Below are positions 1-6,503 of a DNA stretch of 10,661 nucleotides, one piece after another (the first letter of the stretch is position 1; each line of letters opens with the position of its first letter). This DNA comes from Pirellulales bacterium (GTDB lineage Bacteria > Planctomycetota > Planctomycetia > Pirellulales > Thermoguttaceae). Location of the stretch: contig DAOWNK010000090.1 of the NCBI GenBank assembly GCA_030642635.1, positions 1 to 10,661 on the forward strand, given 5' to 3'. The notes beneath the pieces are model-generated. The model worked only from the letters and a program-made list of their open reading frames with translations, did no database searches and was not told the DNA's origin. The position numbers were made by a program, and so were the translations under genes.

Positions 1-1278
1 CAGGATCGCCGCACGATCTATCACCGTACCCAATTCCCGCACGTTGCCCGGCCAAGAGTAAGACGCCAACCGTGTGATGTCTTCCGGGGTCGGCATTGTC
101 GGCGGCAGCCCGAAGCGTGTGGCGGCGCGCCGGGCAAAATGCCGGGCAAGCTCCTGGATATCCTCGCAACGCTCACGCAGCGGCGGCAGGAAGATCGGGA
201 ATACCGCAATCCGGTACCAAAGGTCTTCGCGGAACTTGCCTTCGGAAACCATCACAGACAACTCGCGGTGCGTGGCGGCTACTATCCGCACGTCTACGTG
301 AACGTGGTGTTGGCCGCCGACCCGCTCCAGGTCGCCGTCCTGAAGAATCCTCAGCAGTCGGACCTGCGCGGCCGGCGGCAGCTCGCCGATCTCATCCAAA
401 AACAGCGTGCCACCGTCGGCCCGCTCGAACCAGCCCTTACGCGACTCGACCGCACCGGTAAACGCGCCGCGCTGGTGGCCGAACAGCTCGGAATCGATCA
501 ACTCCGGTGGAATTGCACCGCAGTTTACACGGATAACCGGCCCCGCGGCACGTGGCGATCGGGTGTGAATGGCCCGGGCAATCAACTCCTTGCCCGTGCC
601 GGTTTCTCCGAAGATAAGCGCTGGCACGTCGGAACGAGCGACCAACTCCACCCGCTCCATAACTGCGTGCAATCCCGAGTCCGCACCGACGATCGTATCG
701 CCTAGCTTCTTGCGACCAAGGCGCGTAAGCAGCGAATTTTTATCGGCCTCGGCTGCTTCCCGCAATGCGGCCATCTCACGCAGCCGGCGATCGTTGTCCA
801 GTGTGACCGAGAACGGATCGAGCAGCACACCCGCCAGGGTTTTATTCCGGGCGTCGAACGTACGACCCGGCGGTGCGACCAATACCAGTACTCCGCCGCA
901 GTTGTTCCGATCGCCGAGTGGGCCGGCCAACACATCGGTGTGGATATCGTCCGGCACGATGAACCCCAAGCCGAGGTCGCGGGAGGCAAGTTCGCCCAAC
1001 TGTGCGACCTTGCCTTGCTTGCACCACCGAAGCAATCTTTTCATTTCCTTTGCCGAACACTCGGTGTGGGTGTCACCGCCGTGGCGCCCTGCGGCGACCG
1101 ATTCGGCGGCCACGGTTTCCAGGCAGGATCGCTCGGTGTCGATCCTACGCACCAGCAGCCGTTCGATCGGCATGTGCCGGACCAGCATGGCGGCGATGGT
1201 CTTGGTCGATTCGTCGATTTCGATGTGCCGGCACGCTTCTTGCCAGACGCCCAGCAGCACGGCTTGGAATTTTTTCAC
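1..1278 (-). CDS. GAF-domain sigma-54-dependent transcriptional activator (3' end outside window)
   Basis: This is an NtrC/NorR/FhlA-class enhancer-binding protein, which uses ATP to remodel sigma-54 RNA polymerase. The 426 visible residues hold an N-terminal sensor region with a GAF-like layout (about 10-165), a linker, and an AAA+ domain from about 195. In the AAA+ domain I see Walker A GETGTGKE (224-231), the sigma-54 contact loop GAFTGA (271-276), Walker B ending LFLDE (D295/E296), FREDLWYRI with the arginine-finger region, and WPGNVREL (409-416). No phospho-receiver domain is present, so a small ligand or redox signal at the GAF domain is more likely than a histidine kinase; that is inference. 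The C-terminal helix-turn-helix lies beyond position 1. The start is GTG at 1278 with a perfect AGGAGG six bases upstream. It is divergent from the TauE-like gene, which it may regulate, but I see no -24/-12 promoter there. The class is sure; the specific target is unknown. Confidence 0.93.
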   Translation of the reverse strand, partial: MKKFQAVLLGVWQEACRHIEIDESTKTIAAMLVRHMPIERLLVRRIDTERSCLETVAAESVAAGRHGGDTHTECSAKEMKRLLRWCKQGKVAQLGELASRDLGLGFIVPDDIHTDVLAGPLGDRNNCGGVLVLVAPPGRTFDARNKTLAGVLLDPFSVTLDNDRRLREMAALREAAEADKNSLLTRLGRKKLGDTIVGADSGLHAVMERVELVARSDVPALIFGETGTGKELIARAIHTRSPRAAGPVIRVNCGAIPPELIDSELFGHQRGAFTGAVESRKGWFERADGGTLFLDEIGELPPAAQVRLLRILQDGDLERVGGQHHVHVDVRIVAATHRELSVMVSEGKFREDLWYRIAVFPIFLPPLRERCEDIQELARHFARRAATRFGLPPTMPTPEDITRLASYSWPGNVRELGTVIDRAAIL

Positions 1279-1284
1279 TGGCGA

Positions 1285-1290
1285 CCTCCT
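1285..1290 (-). promoter_or_regulatory. Shine-Dalgarno AGGAGG that fixes the GTG start of the sigma-54 regulator
   Basis: On the minus strand a perfect AGGAGG lies six bases before GTG at 1278. This decides the start in favour of GTG over the internal ATG codons. Confidence 0.85.
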
Positions 1291-1306
1291 GTGGTATTAC
1301 ATGGCA

Positions 1307-1335
1307 ATTCTAGCATATATCACAAGTCATGTCCA
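1307..1335 (-). promoter_or_regulatory. Sigma-70-type promoter for the sigma-54 regulator
   Basis: On the minus strand TGGACA (1330-1335, 5 of 6 matches to TTGACA) is followed after exactly 17 bases by TAGAAT (1307-1312, 5 of 6 matches to TATAAT). The -10 is preceded by TGC, making it an extended -10. Transcription would begin near 1300 and give a leader of about 22 bases ahead of the GTG start at 1278. The activator itself therefore appears to be made from a housekeeping promoter. Confidence 0.7.
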
Positions 1336-1367
1336 GCACATATGACGGGAAGTGTTGGCAGCAACAC

Positions 1368-1450
1368 AGTGGCACCGGCGTCTCGCCGGTGTGACGCAAC
1401 TTGTGGCAGTACCCATACTTATGTGCCACCGGCGAGACGCCGGCACCACT
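1368..1450. repeat. Family A paired-palindrome intergenic repeat, copy 1
   Basis: The left arm is 1368-1391 and the inverted right arm 1427-1450, with 22 of 24 positions matching and a 35-base spacer. Each arm is itself a hairpin: CACCGGCG, loop TCT, CGCCGGTG in the left arm. It lies between the divergent regulator and the TauE-like gene. A small extra palindrome, GTGTTG/CAACAC, flanks it at 1352-1367. The stretch AGCAACACAGTGGCACCGGC here also occurs in the copy at 10020, so homology extends outside the palindrome. The function is unknown; the layout resembles bacterial REP/BIME elements. Confidence 0.85.
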
Positions 1451-1460
1451 AGATTTCCCC

Positions 1461-1469
1461 TGATATATT
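1461..1469 (+). promoter_or_regulatory. Possible extended -10 promoter for the TauE-like gene
   Basis: TGA followed by TATATT (1464-1469) matches an extended -10, but no good -35 hexamer stands 16-18 bases upstream. If used, the transcript would have a leader of roughly 108 bases containing the inverted repeat at 1531-1560. This is weak. Apart from this site, the repeat at 1368-1450 and the inverted repeat at 1531-1560, I see nothing else in the 1336-1583 gap. Confidence 0.25.
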
Positions 1470-1530
1470 GCAACTAATTCGGCGGTGTTTTGGTACTAGT
1501 TCGGTGGCTAAATGACGAATCGGTACGACG

Positions 1531-1560
1531 TTTGCATTACCACATACGCAACAATGCAAA
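1531..1560 (+). promoter_or_regulatory. Inverted repeat in the leader of the TauE-like gene (operator or RNA hairpin)
   Basis: TTTGCATT (1531-1538) and AATGCAAA (1553-1560) form a perfect 8-base inverted repeat with a 14-base loop. It ends 10 bases before the ribosome binding site at 1571. The centre-to-centre distance of about 22 bases, two DNA turns, suits a dimeric regulator binding both half-sites. Alternatively it folds as a leader hairpin. No particular regulator is recognised. Confidence 0.4.
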
Positions 1561-1570
1561 TATACACAAA

Positions 1571-1577
1571 AAGGAGT
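1571..1577 (+). promoter_or_regulatory. Shine-Dalgarno AAGGAGT selecting the GTG start at 1584
   Basis: AAGGAGT lies six bases before GTG 1584. The in-frame ATG at 1512 has no comparable site, and using it would place the inverted repeat at 1531-1560 inside the coding sequence. The GTG is therefore the preferred start. Confidence 0.75.
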
Positions 1578-1583
1578 CCAAAA

Positions 1584-2501
1584 GTGCTTAACACGACCGT
1601 AATCAACAAGCTGGCCCAACTGCCGGGCATCCGCCGACGCCGGGTCCGTATCTGGGCGGCGGTGGTCTTGGCTATAATCGTTCTGCTGGGGATTCAGGCG
1701 GCGGCGCCGCAGTGGCAGGTGATGCCGAATTTTGCCGACCGGCTCGGAGCCGGGGTAATTTTGGCCGTCTTCCTGACCGCACTGGCATGCGAGTACATCG
1801 ACTCCAGTCTGGGTATGGGCTACGGCACAACGCTCACCCCGCTGCTGCTGTTGGCAGGGTTCGAACCGCTGCAAATCGTGCCATGCGTACTGTTCAGCGA
1901 GTTTGTCACCGGCATCAGCGCCGCAGTTATGCACCATCGCGACGGCAACATCGACCTGCTCGGCGACCGGCGGGTGCGAACCACCCTGATATTGCTTTCC
2001 GCACTTAGCATCGTCGGCGCCGTGGCCGCAGTGACACTCGCCATAAGCATACCGAAATTCTGGCTCACTGCGATAATCTCGGTCATTATCCTCTCGGTGG
2101 GTGTGACTACGTTGGCGACCATCCGAAGGCAACTGAAATATCGCCGCGGTCACTTGGTTGCACTCGGTGCGGTGGCGGCGTTCAACAAGGGACTGAGCGG
2201 CGGCGGCTATGGACCGCTAGTCACCGCCGGGCAGGTCGTCTCCGGCATGTCGCCGAAACACGCCGTTGCTATTACCTCGCTGGCCGAGGCGCTGCCGTGT
2301 TTTGTCGGGCTGTCGGCCTACATGCTTATCTACGGGCGGATCGATTGGCTGCTTGCCGTGCCGCTTACCGCCGGAGCGATACTCTCCGTACCGGTCGCAA
2401 CATTGACTGTAAAACACTTGCCGGAGAACGTCATGCGTGCAAGCGTGGGCACTGTGACCTGCCTGCTGGGAGTGCTCGCGTTTGTGAAACTCCTCATTTA
2501 G
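1584..2501 (+). CDS. TauE/SafE-family (TSUP, DUF81) membrane exporter
   Basis: This 305-residue integral membrane protein belongs to the TauE/SafE family, whose members move sulfite, sulfoacetate or other organosulfur anions across the inner membrane. A basic segment (17-22) precedes the first membrane helix (about 23-40), giving an inside-positive N-terminus, and about eight further hydrophobic stretches follow. The two family half-repeats are visible: SSLGMGYGTTLTP (74-86) and NKGLSGGGYGPLVTAGQ (201-217), each glycine-rich and followed by a proline. I chose GTG 1584 (AAGGAGT at 1571-1577) over ATG 1512, which would add 24 non-hydrophobic residues with no ribosome site. It is divergent from the sigma-54 regulator and convergent with asnS. 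There is no sulfur-metabolism gene beside it, so the substrate is unknown. The family call is firm. Confidence 0.88.
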   Translation: MLNTTVINKLAQLPGIRRRRVRIWAAVVLAIIVLLGIQAAAPQWQVMPNFADRLGAGVILAVFLTALACEYIDSSLGMGYGTTLTPLLLLAGFEPLQIVPCVLFSEFVTGISAAVMHHRDGNIDLLGDRRVRTTLILLSALSIVGAVAAVTLAISIPKFWLTAIISVIILSVGVTTLATIRRQLKYRRGHLVALGAVAAFNKGLSGGGYGPLVTAGQVVSGMSPKHAVAITSLAEALPCFVGLSAYMLIYGRIDWLLAVPLTAGAILSVPVATLTVKHLPENVMRASVGTVTCLLGVLAFVKLLI

Positions 2502-2518
2502 TTCGTCGTACTTGCACG

Positions 2519-2566
2519 GCGAGCCGCGGGGCTTGTCCCTGCGCCGGGATGAACCCTGCGGCTCGC
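2519..2566. terminator. Large hairpin between convergent genes; possible bidirectional terminator or repeat
   Basis: Arms 2519-2531 and 2554-2566 pair at 12 of 13 positions (GCGAGCCGC with GCGGCTCGC plus a G/C extension). Inside the 22-base loop, TCCC (2536-2539) and GGGA (2546-2549) can pair further. It fills most of the 71-base gap between the stops of the TauE-like gene and asnS. No T-tract follows on either strand, so it is not a canonical intrinsic terminator. It may instead be another of this genome's dispersed palindromes. Confidence 0.5.
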
Positions 2567-2572
2567 TGGACT

Positions 2573-3967
<1,395 letters not shown>

Positions 3968-4004
3968 TATTGTAATGACGCTAACGAGTTCAGCCCCGGC
4001 GTCT

Positions 4005-4129
4005 TAGGCTTTGTCGGAAAACTAAATCCGACGTCGTACACAAGTTGTGCCACGGCTGTGTCAGCCGTGGTTTTTGGTGCTTCGGCACGGCCGACACGGC
4101 CGTGGCACAACGTTTTCCGACAAAGCCTA
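4005..4129. repeat. Composite palindromic element: family B repeat inside 18-base outer inverted repeats
   Basis: The outer arms are perfect 18-base inverted repeats, TAGGCTTTGTCGGAAAAC at 4005-4022 and its complement at 4112-4129. Nested within are inner arms 4044-4069 and 4086-4111, matching at 24 of 26 positions. Each inner arm is a hairpin on its own: CACGGCTG, TGT, CAGCCGTG on the left and CACGGCCG, ACA, CGGCCGTG on the right. The two arms differ, yet each keeps its own pairing. The left outer arm also carries a second small hairpin, GTCGGA (4013-4018) with TCCGAC (4027-4032). At 125 bases with terminal inverted repeats and no gene, it resembles a miniature mobile element. I see no clear target duplication. 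It fills the gap upstream of asnS. Confidence 0.85.
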
Positions 4130-4130
4130 G

Positions 4131-4144
4131 CCGTGCAAGCACGG
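4131..4144 (-). terminator. Short hairpin just after the epimerase stop
   Basis: CCGTGC and GCACGG pair as a 6-base stem with a 2-base loop, three bases beyond the TAA stop (4148-4150, minus strand). There is no T-tract, so termination is uncertain. It directly abuts the composite palindrome. Confidence 0.35.
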
Positions 4145-4147
4145 CGG

Positions 4148-5101
4148 TTAAATGGAAGTTGGTTTCACCTTCTTCTCGACCTTTCGCATATACTCGATGC
4201 TCTCGCGAGCCAATCGCTCGGGGCCGGGGGTATAGTCGAACACCTCGACCGAGACCCAGCCACGATAGTCGATATCGCTCAGCGCCTGGAAAATCGGCAC
4301 GAAATCCAGTTTGCCCATTCCCGGCCCCTGGAGGTTAGGATCGTTGGCGTGGAAGTGGACCAGCCACGACCCGTACTTGCGGATCAACTCGGGCATCGGT
4401 TCCGTATCTGTAACCATCGCCTTGCAATCCAGCAGGAGTTTGCAGTTCGGCGAGTCGACCATCTTGGCCAGTTCAACACCGTCGGCGGCCGTGATTATGA
4501 AATTGGTGGTCTCTGTTCCCAATGGCTCCAGCGCAAGTATCACGTTGTGTTTTTGGAATGTCGGCATGGCGCTGCGGAACACCTCTGCTGCGTATTTCAT
4601 GCCGTCTTCGCGACTGACACCCGGCATCAGGTCTCGCTGCTTTGGCGAGCCGAACACCGTGACCTTGCCGCCCAGATCGGCACAGAACTTTGCCAACTCG
4701 CCGAGGTACACGGCCGTCTTTTTGCGTACTTGCGGGTCGGGGCTGGTCAGGTGAAGCCCTTCGGTTTTCGCCAGCAGCCAGTGCAAGCCGACGATTTCAA
4801 CGCCGGCCTGCTCGGCCTGTTTGCGAAGCGTCGCACGCTGCTCGGCCGTGATTTTCGTTACATCGGTGTTGATCGTAAACGGGGCGATTTCCACTCCGCC
4901 GTAACCGCACTCGGCCGCGAACTTGAAAATTTTGTCCTGCGGCCAATCACCGAACGTTTCGTTACATATGGAATACTTCATTTCAGTCGGCCTATCGGTT
5001 GAAGAAACCGCGCACGAGGTGCTTGAGCCGGTCAGCGCAAACGCGGCGCCAATGCCCGCCGTTGTGCGCTTCAGAAAAGTACGACGTGTTTGAGTTGACA
5101 T
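4148..5101 (-). CDS. Tat-exported sugar-phosphate isomerase/epimerase (xylose isomerase-like TIM barrel)
   Basis: This 317-residue protein belongs to the AP-endonuclease-2/xylose-isomerase-like TIM-barrel family, whose enzymes isomerise or epimerise sugars with a divalent metal. The N-terminus has a twin-arginine signal, RRTFLKR (6-12), then a hydrophobic run (about 14-25), so export folded to the periplasm is likely. Cys30 is a poor lipobox candidate. Four putative metal ligands are in place: E192 (LEPLG), D225 (LLLDCKA), H251 (HFHAND) and E286 (SVEVFD). Their spacing of 33, 26 and 35 residues equals that of Glu152, Asp185, His211 and Glu246 in D-tagatose 3-epimerase, which supports an active ketose 3-epimerase-like centre. 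The substrate is unknown. AAAGGAA (5110-5116) lies eight bases before ATG 5101. Tat-exported members of this family are numerous in planctomycetes. It lies between trxB and asnS with no obvious functional link. Confidence 0.88.
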   Translation of the reverse strand: MSTQTRRTFLKRTTAGIGAAFALTGSSTSCAVSSTDRPTEMKYSICNETFGDWPQDKIFKFAAECGYGGVEIAPFTINTDVTKITAEQRATLRKQAEQAGVEIVGLHWLLAKTEGLHLTSPDPQVRKKTAVYLGELAKFCADLGGKVTVFGSPKQRDLMPGVSREDGMKYAAEVFRSAMPTFQKHNVILALEPLGTETTNFIITAADGVELAKMVDSPNCKLLLDCKAMVTDTEPMPELIRKYGSWLVHFHANDPNLQGPGMGKLDFVPIFQALSDIDYRGWVSVEVFDYTPGPERLARESIEYMRKVEKKVKPTSI

Positions 5102-5140
5102 GAGATGGGTTCCTTTCCGTTATTGTTTGATGTTAGTAGT

Positions 5141-5219
5141 ACAGTGGCACCGGCGTCCCGCCGGTGGTGCATAAGTGTGGCGAGTTACGCCGTCACCGGC
5201 GAGACGCCGGTGCCACTGT
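5141..5219. repeat. Family A paired-palindrome intergenic repeat, copy 2
   Basis: Left arm 5141-5166 and right arm 5194-5219 match at 25 of 26 positions in inverted orientation, with a 27-base spacer. The hairpin core is CACCGGCG, CGCCGGTG with loop TCC on the left; the right arm carries the TCT form. It lies between trxB and the epimerase gene, upstream of the latter's start. Confidence 0.88.
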
Positions 5220-5255
5220 GTTGATGCCAATTCTGCCACTTAATCAACGGTATTG

Positions 5256-5279
5256 CCCCCAGCCCCAATCCCCAGCCCC
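5256..5279 (-). promoter_or_regulatory. Four-run G-quadruplex motif in the trxB 3' region
   Basis: On the minus strand, which is the trxB mRNA sense, four G runs of 5, 4, 4 and 4 are separated by loops of 2, 3 and 2 bases (C runs at 5256-5260, 5263-5266, 5270-5273 and 5276-5279 on the plus strand). They begin seven bases after the trxB stop codon. Loops this short with four-layer runs predict a very stable quadruplex in RNA or DNA. It could act in 3'-end processing or termination. The AGCCCC/AATCCCC alternation also looks like a short repeat array. Confidence 0.55.
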
Positions 5280-5286
5280 TACAATA

Positions 5287-6336
5287 TCACAACAACCCTT
5301 TGGCCGCCAGGGTGCGTTCCGCATCCAGCGCGGCCATGCAGCCCGATCCGGCCGAGGTGATCGCCTGTCGGTAGTAATCGTCGGCCACGTCGCCGGCCGC
5401 GAAAACCCCTTCTACGCTCGTATAAGTTCGCCCCTTGGTCGTCAGCGTGATGTAACCCTTCTCGTTCGTCGCCAATTTGCCATTCAGGAAGGCCGTGTTG
5501 GGCGTGTGGCCGACCGACAGGAACACGCCGGTGGCGTCAAGCACCAGGTCGTCTTCGCCGACGGTGCTGTTAAGCCTGACTCCGGTCACACCGTCCGAGT
5601 CGTTACCTAGAACCTCGGCCAAGGTGCGGTTCCAAAGTATCTCGATCTTCGGGTTGTCCATCGCCCGACGTGCCATGATCTTCGACGCGCGAAGTTCATC
5701 GCGGCGATGGACGATGTAGACCGTCGCGGCGAACTTGCTCAGGTACTCGGCCTCCTCGACGGCCGAATCGCCGCCGCCGACCACCGCAAGCGGCTTGTTG
5801 CGGAACCGCGGCAGTGCACCGTCGCATACGGCACACGCACTGACCCCACGGTTCTTGTACTGCTCCTCGGAGGGCAACCCCAGGTAGTTTGCCCTGGCGC
5901 CGGTGGCCACAATCACGCTGAGTGCTTCGTATATCTTGCCTTCCAGCGATGTCAACTTAAACGGCCTGTTGTCGAAATCGACCTCGACGACATCGTCTGT
6001 GACCACTCGCACGCCGAAGTTGACGGCCTGTTGCCGCATCAGTTCCATCAGTTCCGGCCCGCTTACGCCACGGTTGGCATAAGGCGCCATAATCCGGCGT
6101 CTGTTGCCGTCTATAGCGTCGTCCAGATACGTCTCCAGGTGGCCGGCTGGAAAACCGGGGTAATTTTCCACCTCGGTGGTCAGCGCCAACTGGCCCATGG
6201 GCAACGTGCCGGCCAGCCGGTTCTCTTCGGTAATAGCCCCCTCGAACAGCAGCGGCTCGAGTGATGCCCGGGCGGCATATATCGCCGCCGACCATCCGGC
6301 CGGCCCGCTGCCGATAATGATTACTTTTTCAGGCAT
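5287..6336 (-). CDS. trxB: Thioredoxin reductase (NADPH)
   Basis: This low-molecular-weight flavoprotein (EC 1.8.1.9) passes electrons from NADPH through FAD and a CxxC disulfide to thioredoxin in the cytoplasm. It shows the FAD-binding GSGPAG (9-14), ATGAR (144-148), the redox pair C168/C171 in CAVCDG, the NADPH fold GGGDSAVEEA (187-196), HRRDELRAS (210-218, the HRRxxxR NADPH signature) and the second FAD motif GVFAAGDV (310-317). At 349 residues it is longer than the usual ~320, because an extra segment of about 27 residues (64-90) follows YPGFP before the conserved GPELM (93-97). I start it at ATG 6336, directly before the conserved EKVIIIGSG strand. An upstream in-frame GTG at 6408 would add 24 residues encoded by a palindromic repeat and is unlikely. 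No strong Shine-Dalgarno is seen. It is divergent from the CstA-like gene. Confidence 0.95.
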   Translation of the reverse strand: MPEKVIIIGSGPAGWSAAIYAARASLEPLLFEGAITEENRLAGTLPMGQLALTTEVENYPGFPAGHLETYLDDAIDGNRRRIMAPYANRGVSGPELMELMRQQAVNFGVRVVTDDVVEVDFDNRPFKLTSLEGKIYEALSVIVATGARANYLGLPSEEQYKNRGVSACAVCDGALPRFRNKPLAVVGGGDSAVEEAEYLSKFAATVYIVHRRDELRASKIMARRAMDNPKIEILWNRTLAEVLGNDSDGVTGVRLNSTVGEDDLVLDATGVFLSVGHTPNTAFLNGKLATNEKGYITLTTKGRTYTSVEGVFAAGDVADDYYRQAITSAGSGCMAALDAERTLAAKGLL

Positions 6337-6361
6337 AGATATGTTCGATTCCAATTTATCG

Positions 6362-6420
6362 AGTGCCACGACCGTCTCGGCCGTGCATGATTCCACCACG
6401 GCTGACACAGCCGTGGCACT
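6362..6420. repeat. Family B paired-palindrome repeat, degenerate copy
   Basis: Left arm 6362-6385 and inverted right arm 6397-6420 match at 20 of 24 positions. The right arm keeps the intact hairpin CACGGCTG, ACA, CAGCCGTG, closely matching the arm at 4051-4069, while the left arm has decayed. The outer repeats found around the 4005-4129 copy are not present here. It occupies the divergent trxB/cstA-like promoter region. Confidence 0.75.
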
Positions 6421-6430
6421 GTCGCATTAT
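6402..6430 (+). promoter_or_regulatory. Candidate sigma-70 promoter for the CstA-like gene, -35 inside a palindromic repeat
   Basis: CTGACA (6402-6407, 5 of 6 matches to TTGACA) is followed after 17 bases by CATTAT (6425-6430, 4 of 6). An overlapping TATAAA (6428-6433) gives a better -10 but a 20-base spacer. The -35 lies in the right arm of the family B repeat. The leader would be roughly 65 bases. This is moderate to weak evidence. Confidence 0.35.
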
Positions 6431-6503
6431 AAAGACTCACCCAACGGCGTCTACCACCAGTGGCTGCAAGCCGCTAAAATGTCACTAAAAACGGAGTTTC
6501 ACC

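Noticed and set aside
569..1345. A 258-codon plus-strand frame opposite the sigma-54 regulator
   Set aside because: The minus strand encodes unmistakable AAA+ sigma-54 motifs, and the plus-strand product is Ser/Arg-rich without family features.
1369..1391. A sigma-54 -24/-12 promoter starting at TGGCAC in the family A arms
   Set aside because: The -12 TTGC expected five bases after TGGCAC is absent. The match is just part of the hairpin arm and recurs in every copy.
3969..3974. TACAAT as the -10 of an asnS promoter
   Set aside because: It lies one base from the ATG and has no -35 at the right distance, so it would require a leaderless transcript starting inside the coding sequence.
6337..6408. 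N-terminal extension of TrxB from GTG 6408
   Set aside because: The 24 extra residues would be encoded by the family B palindrome, have no ribosome site, and precede the conserved MPEKVIIIGSG start.
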